Assembly (NCBI GenBank): GCA_029866205.1
Contig: JARWZT010000013.1
Coordinates: 1-64,000, forward strand
DNA length: 64,000 nt
Source of the DNA: Rhodoferax sp.
GTDB taxonomy: Bacteria; Pseudomonadota; Gammaproteobacteria; Burkholderiales; Burkholderiaceae_C
Direction of reading: 5' to 3'
The position numbers and the translations under genes are program-made. Positions 28,588-40,000 of this stretch are shown one piece after another; the stretch's first letter is position 1, and each line of letters opens with the position of its first letter. The notes below the pieces were generated by a model. That model was not told where the DNA came from and ran no database searches. It worked only from the letters and a program-made list of their open reading frames with translations.

Positions 28588-30542
28588 GCGGCCACTCCCG
28601 CTTTGCGGCGATAGCGGCGGTCCGTGACGGCCAGCAAACCACCCAGCGCCATCAACAGACAACCGCCCCATATCCAATTGATGAACGGTTTGACATAGAC
28701 GCGCACGATCCAGGCGTCACCGTCGACCTTCTCACCCATCGAGACATACAAATCCCGGGTCACGCCGGCGTCAATGGCAGCTTCAGTCATCGGGTTTTTT
28801 TGTACGCGGTAGATACGTTTTTCCGGGCGCATTTCCAGTGGTGCACCGCCATTGTGGGTGACTTGCATCTGCCCTTGCAGGGCCACGTAATTGGGGCCTT
28901 GCAGTTCCTTGACCCCATTGAAGGTGAAGGTGTAACCCCGCACCGTCGTGCTGTCGCCGATCGCCATTTTGACGTCACGCTCCACCTCGTAGGACTTGAC
29001 CATCACCACACCAAAGCAAAACGCGGCAATACCGAGGTGCGCCACCATCATGCCCACCAAGGCCCGCGGAATTTGCCTGGCCCGGCTGAACGCCTCCGCC
29101 CATGCGGCACCGGCAGGGTGCACACGCTCCCACAGGTCGGTTGCCACCGAAGCCGCAATCCACAGGGCCATGACCAAGCCCAGCGTGGAGACGAGGCGCA
29201 CCTCGCCGGCCAGCGCCCCTGTTGCCAAGGCGGCCAAAACTGCCACCGCCGCCGCCCAGCGCAGGCGCAGGGCCAGTGACGGCAGGTCGGTTTCTTTCCA
29301 GCGCGCCAACGGACCCACGCCCATCAAAAACACCGTAGGCGCCATCAGGGGCATGAACACCGCATCAAAGTACGGAGGACCCACGGAAATCTTGCCCATG
29401 CCAAGCGCATCCAGCAGCAGCGGGTACAGCGTTCCCAGCAACACTGCCAACGCCGCCACCACCAACAGCACGTTGTTACCCAGCAAAGCCGACTCTTTGG
29501 ACCACAGCCCAAAGCGCTTGCCCAGACCCACGGTAGGAGCGCGCCACGCATAGAGGGCAAACGATGCCCCCACCACGACCGTCAGGAAAGCCAAAATAAA
29601 CAGGCCCCGGCGCGGGTCAGTGGCAAACGCATGGACCGACGACAACACGCCCGATCGCACCAGGAACGTTCCCAGCAGTGAAAAAGAAAAGGCCAGAATC
29701 GCCAACAAAACCGTCCAAGACTTGAAGCTGTTGCGCTTCTCCGTCACGGCCAGCGAGTGGATGAGTGCCGTACCCAGAAGCCAGGGCATGAGCGAGGCGT
29801 TTTCCACCGGATCCCAAAACCACCAGCCCCCCCAGCCCAGTTCGTAGTACGCCCACGAGCTGCCCAAGGCGATGCCGATGGTCAAAAACATCCAGGCCAC
29901 CGTGGTCCAGGGCCGCGTCCAGCGTGCCCAGGTCGAGTCCAGATTACCCCCCAGAAGCGCGGCGATGGCGAAGGCAAATGCCACTGAGAAGCCGACGTAG
30001 CCCATATACAGCATGGGCGGGTGGATGACCATACCGGGGTCTTGCAACAGCGGGTTCAGGTCGCGCCCGTCCAGCGGGGCCGGAAACAAGCGGTCAAACG
30101 GGTTGGAGGTGAACAGCATGAAGAGCAAAAAACCGACGCTCACCAAGCCCATCACCGCCAGAATGCGCGCGACCACGGCCTCGGGCAGGTGGCGGCTGAA
30201 AGCAGCCACGGCCACCGTCCACAAGGCCAGCATTTGCACCCACAAAAGTAAAGAACCTTCGTGCCCGCCCCAAACCCCGGCAATGCGGTACTGCAGCGGC
30301 AACGCGGTATTGGAGTTGGAGGCCACGTAGAGCACCGAAAAATCGTGCCGTACAAACGACACCACCAGGCAGGCAAACGCAATCGCCACCAGAAAGAACA
30401 GCGCATAGGCGCCTGGGCGGGCCAACCCCATCCAGTCGCTGCGGCCATTGGCGGCGCCCGCCAGGGGCAGCACACCCAACACCAGCGCCACACCAAGCGC
30501 CAGCCACAATGCAAAGTGGCCCACTTCAGGAATCAAGGTCAT
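28584..30542 (-). CDS. ccmF: Heme lyase subunit CcmF
   Basis: Multi-spanning inner-membrane protein that attaches heme to apocytochrome c. The 652-residue protein matches family length. The tryptophan-rich WWD region [18 protein letters not shown] is present, with conserved histidines in [27 protein letters not shown] and [12 protein letters not shown] large periplasmic domain precedes the final membrane helix ([18 protein letters not shown]). It overlaps ccmE by 4 bp and ccmG by 4 bp. Confidence 0.98.
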   Translation of the reverse strand: MTLIPEVGHFALWLALGVALVLGVLPLAGAANGRSDWMGLARPGAYALFFLVAIAFACLVVSFVRHDFSVLYVASNSNTALPLQYRIAGVWGGHEGSLLLWVQMLALWTVAVAAFSRHLPEAVVARILAVMGLVSVGFLLFMLFTSNPFDRLFPAPLDGRDLNPLLQDPGMVIHPPMLYMGYVGFSVAFAFAIAALLGGNLDSTWARWTRPWTTVAWMFLTIGIALGSSWAYYELGWGGWWFWDPVENASLMPWLLGTALIHSLAVTEKRNSFKSWTVLLAILAFSFSLLGTFLVRSGVLSSVHAFATDPRRGLFILAFLTVVVGASFALYAWRAPTVGLGKRFGLWSKESALLGNNVLLVVAALAVLLGTLYPLLLDALGMGKISVGPPYFDAVFMPLMAPTVFLMGVGPLARWKETDLPSLALRLRWAAAVAVLAALATGALAGEVRLVSTLGLVMALWIAASVATDLWERVHPAGAAWAEAFSRARQIPRALVGMMVAHLGIAAFCFGVVMVKSYEVERDVKMAIGDSTTVRGYTFTFNGVKELQGPNYVALQGQMQVTHNGGAPLEMRPEKRIYRVQKNPMTEAAIDAGVTRDLYVSMGEKVDGDAWIVRVYVKPFINWIWGGCLLMALGGLLAVTDRRYRRKAGVAA

Positions 30543-30994
30543 TTTGTGGGTACCAAGGTGGTGGCCGCCTTTTGATTGGCAATGGCGGCGTTTTTCAAAG
30601 CCTCGGCCGCCTCAGGCGGCATGTAGTTTTCGTCGTGCTTAGCCAGCACCTCTTTGGCTTGAAACACCCCGTTTTCAAGCTGCCCTTGGGCCACCACGCC
30701 TTTGCCTTCCTTGAACAGGTCGGGCAGGATGCCCGCGAACTGCACCGGAACCGTCTTGGCGGTGTCGGTCACTTCAAAGCTGACGTTCACGCCGTCACGC
30801 TTGACACTGCCCTCCACCACCAATCCGCCCAGGCGAAAGGTGCGTCCGCCAGGCGCTTCTTTGGCGGCAATTTGTGTCGGCGTGTAAAAAAAGACCAGGT
30901 TGCTCTGAAAAGCATTCAGCACCAAGGCCGTAGCGGCGCCAACCACTGCGACGCCTCCCAGGGCAATGGCTATACGTTTACGCCTTGGCGTCAT
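30539..30994 (-). CDS. ccmE: Heme chaperone CcmE
   Basis: Periplasmic heme carrier that binds heme covalently through a histidine. The 151-residue protein has a basic start and membrane anchor (about 8-27), FFYTPTQI, the OB-fold core ([15 protein letters not shown]), and the heme-binding motif [10 protein letters not shown] with His120 and the following Tyr. Start ATG at 30994 is fixed by the 4-bp overlap with ccmD. Confidence 0.98.
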   Translation of the reverse strand: MTPRRKRIAIALGGVAVVGAATALVLNAFQSNLVFFYTPTQIAAKEAPGGRTFRLGGLVVEGSVKRDGVNVSFEVTDTAKTVPVQFAGILPDLFKEGKGVVAQGQLENGVFQAKEVLAKHDENYMPPEAAEALKNAAIANQKAATTLVPTK

Positions 30995-31161
30995 AAATCG
31001 GTGTCCTGTTGTTCGTGAATTTGCGCAATTGCGCGCTTCTGCCGCTGCGCGGCACTGCGTACTTCCAGCAGCAGCACCAGCGCCGTCACGCCGTACGAGC
31101 CCCACACGTAGAGGCCATAGCCGCCCATGGCCCAAAAATCGCCCCAACTCGCCCAGTTCAT
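30991..31161 (-). CDS. ccmD: Heme exporter protein CcmD
   Basis: Small membrane protein needed to release holo-CcmE from the CcmABC complex. The 56-residue product has one membrane helix ([21 protein letters not shown], split here for clarity into [12 protein letters not shown] and VTALVLLLE) and a charged cytoplasmic tail ([13 protein letters not shown]). Short and easily missed, but the position between ccmC and ccmE, with 4-bp overlaps on both sides, makes the call firm. Confidence 0.95.
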   Translation of the reverse strand: MNWASWGDFWAMGGYGLYVWGSYGVTALVLLLEVRSAAQRQKRAIAQIHEQQDTDL

Positions 31162-31898
31162 GCCGTCACCTCCTGTGCCCAGCGGGTGTGGCGCTCGCGC
31201 TCCAGAATGATGCTGCGCACACGGTACAAAGCGATCGCAATGGTATAGGCCCAAAATGCCAGCGCCATCAGCAGCATCGCCCACAACATGGTTTGCGCCA
31301 TGCTGGAGCCTTTGGTGACCGAGACCGAGGCGCCTTGGTGCAAGGTGTTCCACCATTGGACCGAGAAGTAAATGATGGGCACGTTGACAGCCCCCACCAA
31401 GGCCAACAGGCCGCCGGCCTTGTCAGCGCGGCGCGGGTCCTCAATGGCACTGGTCAGGGCGATGTAGCCCATGTACAGAAAGAACAAGATCAATTCGGAA
31501 GTGAGCCGGGCATCCCAGACCCACCAGGCACCCCACATGGGCTTGCCCCACAAGGCCCCCGTCCAAAGCGACAAAAACGTGAACAAAGCACCGGTGGGCG
31601 CCAGGGCCTGGGTCATCATGCCCGACAGGCGGGTGTTGAAGGTGAACCCCAAAAAGGCCCAGAACGCCATGGCCAGGTAAATCACCATCGACATCCAGGA
31701 CGCAGGTACGTGCACAAAAATGATGCGATAACCCTCACCCTGCTGGAAGTCCGTGGGTGCGACAAAAAAGCCCATGTACAAAGACACCGCCGCCAGCACG
31801 CCCGCCAGCACGGCAAACGGCCGCCACAGCTTGCCCGCCAAGGGATAAAAGGTCTGGGGTGCCGCCCAGTGGAACCATTGAAAGTTTTTGAAACTCAT
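31158..31898 (-). CDS. ccmC: Heme exporter/handling protein CcmC
   Basis: Six-helix membrane protein that transfers heme to CcmE. The 246-residue protein has the WWD motif [18 protein letters not shown] and conserved histidines in [13 protein letters not shown] and near WWNTLHQG. Length is standard. It follows ccmB with no intergenic bases and overlaps ccmD by 4 bp. Confidence 0.98.
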   Translation of the reverse strand: MSFKNFQWFHWAAPQTFYPLAGKLWRPFAVLAGVLAAVSLYMGFFVAPTDFQQGEGYRIIFVHVPASWMSMVIYLAMAFWAFLGFTFNTRLSGMMTQALAPTGALFTFLSLWTGALWGKPMWGAWWVWDARLTSELILFFLYMGYIALTSAIEDPRRADKAGGLLALVGAVNVPIIYFSVQWWNTLHQGASVSVTKGSSMAQTMLWAMLLMALAFWAYTIAIALYRVRSIILERERHTRWAQEVTA

Positions 31899-32564
31899 TT
31901 ACTCAAGCGCAATGCGCAACGCAGCCGAACACATCCAGGGGCCAAAAAAAGACGCCAAAACCAACATCGCCATCAGGAGGGACAGATGGGCGGCATAACC
32001 GACACCACTGATTTGCGCCTCCACCGCGCCCGCGCCGAAAATCAGCGCCGGAATGTACAAAGGAAGCACCAGCAGGGACAACAGCACCTCACCACCCCGC
32101 ACACCCAAAGTCAGCGCGGCACCCACGGCACCGATCAGCGATAGCAACGGCGTACCCACCAGCAGCGACAGTACCAGCACCCCCATGGCACCGGGTTCCA
32201 GCCCAAATTGCAGCGCCAAAACCGGCGCCAACAAGGCCAGCGGCAAACCGGACAAGAGCCAATGGGCCACGATTTTCGCGCCCACCAACATCGGAAGCGG
32301 CGTGGTCGAAAGCGCCATTTGTTCCAGCGTGCCGTCCTGAAAATCTGCCGAGAATAAACGCCCGAGCGACAGCAGGCTGGCCAGCAAGGCCCCTACCCAC
32401 AAAATGCCTGGGGCGATCTTGCGCAAAACACCGGGTTCGGGGCCAATGCCCAGAGGAAACAGCGTGGCCACCACCACAAAAAAGAACAGCGCGGTCAGCA
32501 CCTCGCTCTTGCGGCGCAGGGCCAAGCGCACGTCGCGCTGCACCACGGCAAGGAAAGCGTTCAT
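31899..32564 (-). CDS. ccmB: Heme exporter protein CcmB
   Basis: Membrane subunit of the CcmAB ABC transporter that drives holo-CcmE release. The 221-residue protein has six hydrophobic segments and the family signatures LRRKSEVLTALFFFVVVATLFPLGIGP (in outline), LFSADFQDGTLEQM and LSLLVGTPLLSLIGAV. It overlaps ccmA by 4 bp. Confidence 0.97.
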   Translation of the reverse strand: MNAFLAVVQRDVRLALRRKSEVLTALFFFVVVATLFPLGIGPEPGVLRKIAPGILWVGALLASLLSLGRLFSADFQDGTLEQMALSTTPLPMLVGAKIVAHWLLSGLPLALLAPVLALQFGLEPGAMGVLVLSLLVGTPLLSLIGAVGAALTLGVRGGEVLLSLLVLPLYIPALIFGAGAVEAQISGVGYAAHLSLLMAMLVLASFFGPWMCSAALRIALE

Positions 32565-33175
32565 GCGTTCAGTCGGTAGCTTGCGCCCCGCCCCTGCAAA
32601 TCCAGCGGTTGGTGGCTGGTGAACAGTGCCATGCCGCCCTGATGCACGTGGGCAGAAATCGCATCGGCCACCAAGGTCTGGGCCTGCGCATCAAGCGCGA
32701 CAAAAGGCTCGTCCAGCACCCAAAGGGGCGCGCGGTGCAGCATCAGGCGCGCCAAGGCGACGCGACGCTTTTGCCCCTGCGACAGGACGCGCACCGGCAA
32801 GCGGGTCCGCCCGCGCAAGCCGAGTCGCTGCAGCGCTGCCACGGCGTCGGTCGGCACAAAACGGCGCCCGGCAATGGCCGCGTCCGCTTGCAGATTTTCC
32901 AGAGCGGTGAGCTCGTCTTTGAGCGCCAGTGTGTGGCCGAGGTACAGCAAATCCGTGTGAAAAGCCTCGGGCGCATCGGCCAGGGGCCGGCCCTTCCAGC
33001 ACACCCGGCCCTGGTCAGGCGGCGTAAAACCAGTGACGATGCGCAACAAACTGGTTTTCCCCGAACCGTTGGTACCTTCCAGGTGCAGCCACTGACCTGG
33101 GCTCAGGTCGAAGCTCACCCCAGAGAACAGGGTTTGGTCGCCGCGAATGCAAGACAGATCAGAAACAGAGAGCAT
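32561..33175 (-). CDS. ccmA: Heme exporter ATP-binding protein CcmA
   Basis: ATPase subunit of CcmAB. The 204-residue protein has Walker A GTNGSGKTSLL, the signature LSQGQKRRVALARLML, Walker B LWVLDEPFVALD and the switch His in FTSHQPLDL. First gene of the ccmABCDEFGHI operon. The 107 bp before it separate it from the transglutaminase gene, which lies upstream on the same strand; I see no clear promoter or terminator there, so read-through is possible. Confidence 0.97.
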   Translation of the reverse strand: MLSVSDLSCIRGDQTLFSGVSFDLSPGQWLHLEGTNGSGKTSLLRIVTGFTPPDQGRVCWKGRPLADAPEAFHTDLLYLGHTLALKDELTALENLQADAAIAGRRFVPTDAVAALQRLGLRGRTRLPVRVLSQGQKRRVALARLMLHRAPLWVLDEPFVALDAQAQTLVADAISAHVHQGGMALFTSHQPLDLQGRGASYRLNA

Positions 33176-33282
33176 GCAGTGGTGACGGGTGGGACGGGGC
33201 GTTGAAAACAGGTTTGACGCACCGTGGCCGAAAGCGGCCAGAGCGGTTAAGCCGCGTCTGGGTCCGATTTTAGGCTGGGCGC

Positions 33283-34272
33283 CTATTCCACCGCCGGCGC
33301 CACGGTCACCCGCACTTGCAAGGTGTGGTTGGCGCCGCCTTGCAGCACGCCGCGCAGGGGCGACACGTCGGCAAAGTCACGCCCCACGGCCAAGCGCACG
33401 TAGTCTGGCCCCGGCGTGCCCAAGCCCGCGCGGTCGTTGGTCGGATCCAGGTCCAGCCAGCCGCCATGCGGCAGGCCCCGGCTGCCTCCCAAGTCGGGCA
33501 GGTAGACCGAGACCCAGGCATGCGAGGCGTCTGCGCCGGTAAGGCGCGGTTGGCCCGGCGGGGGTTCGGACAGCAAATAACCGCTGACATAGCGGGCCGC
33601 CAGCCCCAAAGAGCGCAAACAGGCCAGCAGCACATGGGCAAAGTCTTGGCAGACGCCCCGGCGATCCGCCAACACCTCCAGCGCCGGGGTACTGATCTCG
33701 GTACTCAGCGCCTCGTAGACAAAATCGCGGTGAATACGCTCCATCAGCTCGCAGGCCGCCGCCGCCAAAGGGCGTCCGGCGTCAAAACTGGGGGCCGCAT
33801 AGGCGGCAAAGGCCGTGTCCACCGGCGCGTGGTGCGATGCGTAGCTGAATTCACTGGCGGCATCTGAGGGCTGTCCCGAGGCGTAACAAAACAAATCGCG
33901 CGCCGCTTCCCATGGCATGCCGGTACGCACGGCCAGCGCTAGCGCATCTGACTCCGGGCCGGTACCACCGTTGGTCTGGGGCGCACCGGACATTGCATCC
34001 ACGTGGTCGGATGGCGGGCCAAGGGTGCGCACCTCGCTTTGAGCGCACACCTCCATTTGCGGGTGATGGGACACCATCGCCCAATAGCTGCGGAGGTTGC
34101 CAAACGCGTCTAGCCGGGTGTCAAAGTCAGCACAAGAGGGCGTCACATTGATGCGGTGGCTCAGGCAGCTTTGGTAGGGCGTGTCGGGCGGCTGCAAATG
34201 CGCCATGTGCTGCGCGGTGTCCACGCCGGGGGTGTAGCGGTAAAGGGTTTCGTGGGTGATGCGCAGCAGCAT
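33283..34272 (-). CDS. Transglutaminase-like cysteine protease-fold protein
   Basis: A 329-residue protein with the bacterial transglutaminase N-terminal beta domain (LLRITHETLYRYTPGVDTAQHMAHLQP, in outline) and a catalytic core. The triad is visible: Cys in DRRGVCQDFAHVLL, His in ASHAWVSVYLP, Asp in WLDLDPTND. No signal peptide, so cytoplasmic. The ATG lies one base after the stop of the ATP-grasp/alpha-E gene, so the two are probably translated together. In comparative genomic work this protein class is predicted to cleave or form isopeptide/amide bonds in concert with ATP-grasp ligases; activity is not demonstrated here. Confidence 0.9.
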   Translation of the reverse strand: MLLRITHETLYRYTPGVDTAQHMAHLQPPDTPYQSCLSHRINVTPSCADFDTRLDAFGNLRSYWAMVSHHPQMEVCAQSEVRTLGPPSDHVDAMSGAPQTNGGTGPESDALALAVRTGMPWEAARDLFCYASGQPSDAASEFSYASHHAPVDTAFAAYAAPSFDAGRPLAAAACELMERIHRDFVYEALSTEISTPALEVLADRRGVCQDFAHVLLACLRSLGLAARYVSGYLLSEPPPGQPRLTGADASHAWVSVYLPDLGGSRGLPHGGWLDLDPTNDRAGLGTPGPDYVRLAVGRDFADVSPLRGVLQGGANHTLQVRVTVAPAVE

Positions 34273-34273
34273 G

Positions 34274-37033
34274 TCAGGCACCCACACTTTGTGACGACTC
34301 GCCGCTGTGGGCAAAAAACAGGGTGTTCAGACTGTCCGAAGTGGCGCGTGCGGCATCGCGGCAGTCTTGCAGCAGGATCAGCAGCGCTGGTGTGGTGTGC
34401 AACCCGTCGGGGCACAGGGCGCGCAGATCGGCACTGGCAAGCTTGGGTACGCGTGCGGCCATGGCCTGCGTACCCCCTTCAGCCAAGTCCCCCATGCGGG
34501 CCAAACGCGCACGCAGCGTGTGCGCCACCCAGGCCAAGGCGCGCGGGTTGTCGGCATGGGTCAACAACAACTCCAGCAAGGCACTGACGGTACGCGACTG
34601 CTGGTACTGGGCATGAAAGCTGATCGTGCTGTCAAACAGCGCCAGGACGGCGTCAAAACCGGCCTGCTCCTGGAGCGCGCCCGCGTGCACGGCACACGAC
34701 AAGGCGTGGGCCAAAAAGTCCAGCCGCTCGATATGGCGACCAATTGAGAGCAGGCGCCAGCCGTCGTCCCGGGTCATGCGGTCGGTTTGGGCACCGGTGA
34801 GTGCCGCCATGAGCTGGCTCGTACGCACCAGCACCCGCTGTGCCTGCACCGGGTCATGCAGGTCGGTCACGTCGGGCTGGAGCAAGGTGTTTTGAGCCTG
34901 CTCAATCAAGCTCCAATGTTCCGGAGACAAGCGCTCGCGCACGCACGAGGCCGCCAAAAATACGGCTTTCAGGTTGAAGCCCACGCCCGTGGTGTGCTGG
35001 GTGTCCCACAAACCCGCCACCAGCGAACGCTCGAAAACCCGGCGTGACTGCTGGGCCGCAGGCACGCCCGGCACCACCAGACCATGGGACACGGCGAGCT
35101 GGTTGAGCCAGGCGATCAGGGGGGCGCAAGTCTGGTCTTCGCTGCCCAGCACGTCGAGCGAGAGGCGGGTGAGTCGCAAAATGTTTTCGCTGCGCTCGGT
35201 GTAGCGCCCCATCCAGAACAGGTTTTCGGCCGCACGGCTGGTAACAATGCGCTGGCGCAGCGCACCGGCGGCCAGGGTGGGCGTGAGAGACGGTGTGCCC
35301 TGCCAGGGTCGCAGCGGTGCGGCACTGGCGCTGTCCAGCGCCAGTGCGCTTTGGGATTGGCTTTGGGATTGGCTTTGGGTCTGGCCTGAATTCTGCGATT
35401 GGCCCTGCCCAGCGGTCTGATTTTTGCCGTCTGCCCGCACAGCGACACCGGGCGCACCGGAGCTGCCGGTCAGCACCCAGACATCGGCGCTGCTGCCGCC
35501 ACGCTGCATGGACGCAATGCCCTCGTGGGTACCGAGTCGGGCCAGGCCACCCGGCAGCACGTTCCAGCCGCCCTGCGCGTTGGCCAGCGCAAATACCCGC
35601 AATATCACCGGGCGCGCGCCAAAAGACGGTGTGCCCGGATCGGCCTGCCAGACCGGTGTGTGTGAAATCGGCAAAAAGGCCTGCAGCGTGTGCGCCGCGC
35701 CATCCCGAAAAATGCGGCCCGACCATTCGTCGCGCTCGCGCTGGGACAGCGTACGCCCCAACACCGGCTCAAAACTGTGTCGACTGGAAAACGCCGGATA
35801 GCTGGGTTTGATCACGCAGTCCGCCATGCGCGGCAGCACCTGCTGCATCGCGCTGCGCTCACCACACCACCAACTCGGAATGGCCGGCAGGCGCAGCTCT
35901 TCGCCCAGCACCGACTTGGCCAGGGCCGGCATAAAGCCCAAAAGCGCGCTGGACTCCAAAAAGCCTGCACCCGGTGCATTGGCCAACAGCACATTGCCGG
36001 CCCGCACCACCTGCAACAAACCGGGCACGCCCAAAGTTGAATCGGCACGAAGCTCCAAGGGGTCCAGCCACGCGTCGTCAACGCGCTTGAGCAGGCAATG
36101 CACCCGTTGCAGACCCTGCAGGGTTTTGAGGTAAAGCTTTTGGTGCCGCACCAGCAGGTCACCGCCTTGCACCAGCGTCAAACCCAGATACCGCGCCAGA
36201 TAAGCGTGCTCAAAATAGGTTTCGTTGTAGGGGCCCGGGGTGAGCAAGGCGATATGGGCCTCTGCGCCCGCCGGGGAGCGCTGCTTGAGCCCGTCCACCA
36301 AACCCCGATAGGCCTCCGCCAGACGCTGTACCGGCATGGTCTCAAAAGCCTGCGGAAACTGGCGCGAGATCAGCAAGCGGTTTTCCAGCAAATAACCCAG
36401 GCCGGAAGGCGCCTCGGTACGCTGAGACAGCATCCACCAGCAACCGTCGGGCCCGCGCGCCAGGTCAAAGGCCGCCAAGGCCAAATGCTGTCCGCCCACC
36501 GGCGCTACGCCCTGCATGGCATGCAAATAGCCGGGATGGCCTTGCACCAGTGCAGTGGGCAACATGCCGGTCTTGAGCAGCCGCTGCGGACCATAGGTAT
36601 CGGCCATGATGTGTTCGAGCAAGCGCATGCGCTGCAAGACACCGCCCTCAATCTGCTGCCAGCTCAGGGCATCCACCATGAGCGGCAACAGGTCGAGCGA
36701 CCAGGGGCGCTGCGGCCGATCCGCATCGGCGTAGACGTTGTACGAAATGCCGTTGTCGCGCACCTGACGTTCGAGTTGCGCGACCCGCGGGCTCAGGCCT
36801 GCCACGCCCTGGGGCCCCAAATGCTGCAAAAACTCAGACCAAGGCGCGCTCAGCGGCTCAAACCCGGCGTCGCGCTTGGGCTCAGGCGCTTCCACCCCGC
36901 CCCGTAACTCGTCCCACGCGCCCGGCGGCGCAGCCTGCGCTCGGCGCAGGAGCTCCAGCGCAGTGAGGCCCGTGGCTGCGACAGCCGCTCGGGGCGACCC
37001 GGACAGGGGCGAGAAGGGTTTGTAGTTTTCCAC
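34274..37033 (-). CDS. Circularly permuted ATP-grasp / alpha-E domain fusion protein
   Basis: A 919-residue cytoplasmic protein joining two usually separate proteins. Residues ~85-520 are a circularly permuted ATP-grasp ligase (DUF404/DUF407), with NGISYNVYADADRPQRPWSLDLLP in outline, GPYNETYFEHAYLARYLG, LVQGGDLLVR and VIKPSYPAFSSR. Residues ~590-919 are an alpha-E domain (DUF403), with TSRAAENLFWMGRYTERSENILRLTR in outline and LSIGRHIERLDFLAHAL. A Gln/Ser-rich linker (about 552-562) joins them and is encoded by a 12-bp DNA repeat. It lies 47 bp after the DUF2126 gene and directly before the smaller transglutaminase gene. Predicted to form peptide-like amide bonds; substrate unknown. Confidence 0.92.
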   Translation of the reverse strand: MENYKPFSPLSGSPRAAVAATGLTALELLRRAQAAPPGAWDELRGGVEAPEPKRDAGFEPLSAPWSEFLQHLGPQGVAGLSPRVAQLERQVRDNGISYNVYADADRPQRPWSLDLLPLMVDALSWQQIEGGVLQRMRLLEHIMADTYGPQRLLKTGMLPTALVQGHPGYLHAMQGVAPVGGQHLALAAFDLARGPDGCWWMLSQRTEAPSGLGYLLENRLLISRQFPQAFETMPVQRLAEAYRGLVDGLKQRSPAGAEAHIALLTPGPYNETYFEHAYLARYLGLTLVQGGDLLVRHQKLYLKTLQGLQRVHCLLKRVDDAWLDPLELRADSTLGVPGLLQVVRAGNVLLANAPGAGFLESSALLGFMPALAKSVLGEELRLPAIPSWWCGERSAMQQVLPRMADCVIKPSYPAFSSRHSFEPVLGRTLSQRERDEWSGRIFRDGAAHTLQAFLPISHTPVWQADPGTPSFGARPVILRVFALANAQGGWNVLPGGLARLGTHEGIASMQRGGSSADVWVLTGSSGAPGVAVRADGKNQTAGQGQSQNSGQTQSQSQSQSQSALALDSASAAPLRPWQGTPSLTPTLAAGALRQRIVTSRAAENLFWMGRYTERSENILRLTRLSLDVLGSEDQTCAPLIAWLNQLAVSHGLVVPGVPAAQQSRRVFERSLVAGLWDTQHTTGVGFNLKAVFLAASCVRERLSPEHWSLIEQAQNTLLQPDVTDLHDPVQAQRVLVRTSQLMAALTGAQTDRMTRDDGWRLLSIGRHIERLDFLAHALSCAVHAGALQEQAGFDAVLALFDSTISFHAQYQQSRTVSALLELLLTHADNPRALAWVAHTLRARLARMGDLAEGGTQAMAARVPKLASADLRALCPDGLHTTPALLILLQDCRDAARATSDSLNTLFFAHSGESSQSVGA
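35349..35384 (-). repeat. 12-bp tandem repeat encoding the Gln-Ser linker
   Basis: Three tandem copies of ctttgggattgg (plus-strand reading), the third with two changes. They lie in frame inside the ATP-grasp/alpha-E gene and encode Gln-Ser repeats in the interdomain linker. Each 12-bp unit adds four residues, so copy-number change would alter linker length without frameshift. Confidence 0.85.
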
Positions 37034-37080
37034 TGCGCGGGATTATTGCGGGCTTTTGCCGGTGGCAGCTTGGCGCCCGC

Positions 37081-40000
37081 TCAAGGCGCGCAGCGCCGCA
37101 GGTCCAGTGTGAAGGGAAACTCCGCGCTCGGTACCAAGTGGGCGTTGGGGGGCGGCATCGGCATCGGGCCGGGCGTGTGGCCCATGCGGGCGAAGCGCGC
37201 CAAGCGACGGCTCTCTGCCTCGTAGGCATTCACTGGCAGGGTGTCGTAGGCCAGACCGCCAGGGTGCGACACAAAGTACTGGCAGCCGCCCATGGAACGC
37301 TGCATCCAGGTGTCCACCACATCAAAGGTCAGGGGCGCGTGCACGCCGATGGACGGATGCAGGGACGAGGGTGGGTTCCAGGCTTTGTAGCGTACGCTGG
37401 CCACAAACTCGCCCACCACGCCGGTGGGTTGCAAGGGCAAGGGATTGCCATTGACCGTGACTGCGTAGCGGCTGCTGTTCAGGCCGTTAACCTTGACCTC
37501 CAGCCGCTCCAGCGACGAATCCACATACCGCGCTGTACCCCCCGCTGAGCCCTCTTCACCCATCACGTGCCAGGGCTCCAGCGCCTGGCGCAGCGTGACC
37601 TGCACGCCTTTGCTCTGAATCTGACCCACCAAGGGGAAGCGGAACTCGAAATGCGGTGCAAACCAGGCCGTGTCAAAGGCGAAGCCGGCTTCTTGCAACT
37701 CGGTGATCACGTCGTCAAAGTCTTCCTGCACGCAGTGCGGCAGCAAAAAGCGGTCGTGCAGCTCGGTGCCCCAGCGCGCCACCGGTGCCAAATAGGGTTG
37801 ATCCCAGAACCGCGCCACCAGGGCCCGAAGCAACAACTGCTGCACCAGGCTCATGCGGGCGTGCGGCGGCATCTCAAAGGCGCGCAGCTCCAACAAGCCC
37901 AAGCGGCCGGTTGACGAGTCCGGGGAGTACATCTTGTCGATGCAAAACTCGCTGCGGTGGGTGTTGCCGGTCACGTCTACCAGGATATTTCGCAAGGTGC
38001 GGTCCAGCAGCCAGGGCTGCATATACGTTTCAGCGGCCTGGGAATGGCCCAGCACTGCTTTGGCCTGTTCGCTCAGCCGGTGGATTTCGCGCAGTGCGAT
38101 TTCCAGCTCATAGATCTGGTCGTTGCGCGCTTCGTCCACCCGTGGGGCCTGGCTGGTCGGGCCGATGAACATCCCGCTGAACAGGTAGCTCAGGCTGGGG
38201 TGGTTGTGCCAGTACAGCAGCAGGCTGGCCAGCAGCGTCGGCCGGCGCAGAAAGGGGCTGTCGGCCGGAGTGGCTCCACCCATGACCACATGGTTGCCGC
38301 CGCCGGTACCCGTGTGGCGACCGTCGGTCATGAACTTTTCGGCCGAAAGACGGGTCTCAAAAGCCGCCTGGTACAAAAACTCGGTGTGCGCCACCACCTC
38401 ACCCCAATGGTGGGCCGGGTGAATGTTGACCTCAATCACACCGGGGTCGGGGGTGACTTGCAGCAATTTGAGGCGCGGATCCCGGGGTGGCGGGTAGCCT
38501 TCCATGACGATCTTGACACCCAGCTGCCGGGCTGTGGCTTCGACTGCGGCCACCAGATCAAGGTAGTCGTCAAGCTTGGGCAAAGGCGGCATGAACACAT
38601 ACAAAACGCCGTTGGCACTGCCTTTCGCTTCGGCCTGGGGGCCGTTGGCACGGCGTGGGTCGCGCACTTCCACACACACAGCGGTCCGCACCACGCTGGG
38701 GTCGGACTTGAATTTTTCAGGCATCGCTGCCTTGGTGCTGGCCGCAGCGGCCAAGCCTCGAACTTGCATTGCCGGGGCCACCACCGGGGGCTTGAGCGCG
38801 CTGCGCGGTGCAAAGGGGTCTTGCTCAATCAGTTGCGGACGTTCGGTGGGCGCGACCCACGGCAAGGAATCCAGCGGCAGGCGCCAACCCATTGGCGAGT
38901 CGCCGGGCATGAGGTACAGGCGCTCATCACGGACAAACCAGCGGCCGCTCTGCCACTGCGGATCGGTGCTGGAGGCGACGCCCAGCTTCGGGTCCGCCTC
39001 AAACGGCTGGAGCGGCAAGATGTACCCGACCTCGGCGTCCAGGCCCTGCGAGAACACGCGGCGCAGACGCGCACGCTCCAGCTCGTCATCCAGGCGCGCA
39101 TCAAACGGGTCGACGTTGACCGGCAGGCGACGTTCGCGCCAGAGGTAATACAGCGCGTCTTCGTGGCCTGCCAAGATGTGCTCTTGGGGTACGGCCAAGT
39201 GCGTTGCCAGCGTATCGATAAAGCGGCGCGCATCGGCGGCGGTGTAGTGGCTGGGTTCACGTTCGTAGGCAAACAGCGCGGGGTCTTGCCAGCAAGGCTG
39301 GCCGTCAGCCCGCCAATAAATGCTCAGGGCCCAGCGGGGCAATTGTTCGCCGGGGTACCACTTGCCTTGGCCAAAATGCAAAAAGCCCCCCTGCCCGTAT
39401 TCCATGCGCAGCTTGTGCACCAACTCAGTGGCCAGGCCCCGCTTGGTGGGGCCCAGCGCGTCGGTGTTCCATTCGGGAGCGTCGCGGTCGTTGACAGCCA
39501 CAAAGGTCGGCTCGCCGCCCATGGTGAGGCGTACATCGCCCGCCAGCAGCTTTTCGTCCACCTGTTCGCCCAGGGCCAGCACTGCGGCCCACTGCTCGTC
39601 GCTGTAGGGGCGCGTCACCCGGGGTGACTCATGCACCCGGGTGACTTTCATCTCGTGGTGGAAGGTGACCTCCGCCTCGTCCATCAAGCCTTCGATCGGC
39701 GCCGCGGCCGACGGTTGGGGGGTGCAGGCAAGCGGAATATGGCCCTCGCCCGCAAGCAAGCCCGAGGTTGGATCCAGTCCAATCCAGCCGGCGCCGGGCA
39801 AATACACCTCGCACCAGGCATGCAGGTCGGTGAAATCAACGTCGGTGCCGCTGGGGCCGTCCAGGGATTTGACATCGGGCGTCAGCTGAATCAGGTAACC
39901 CGACACAAAGCGCGCCGCCAGTCCCATGTGCCGAAACAGCTGCACCAGCAGCCAGGCCGAGTCACGGCACGAACCGCTGCCCAAAGTGAGCGTTTCTTCC

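Noticed and set aside
37957-39627. 556-codon open frame on the plus strand
   Set aside because: Lies wholly inside the transglutaminase-DUF2126 gene on the other strand and shows the His/Gly/Arg-rich composition of an antisense shadow.
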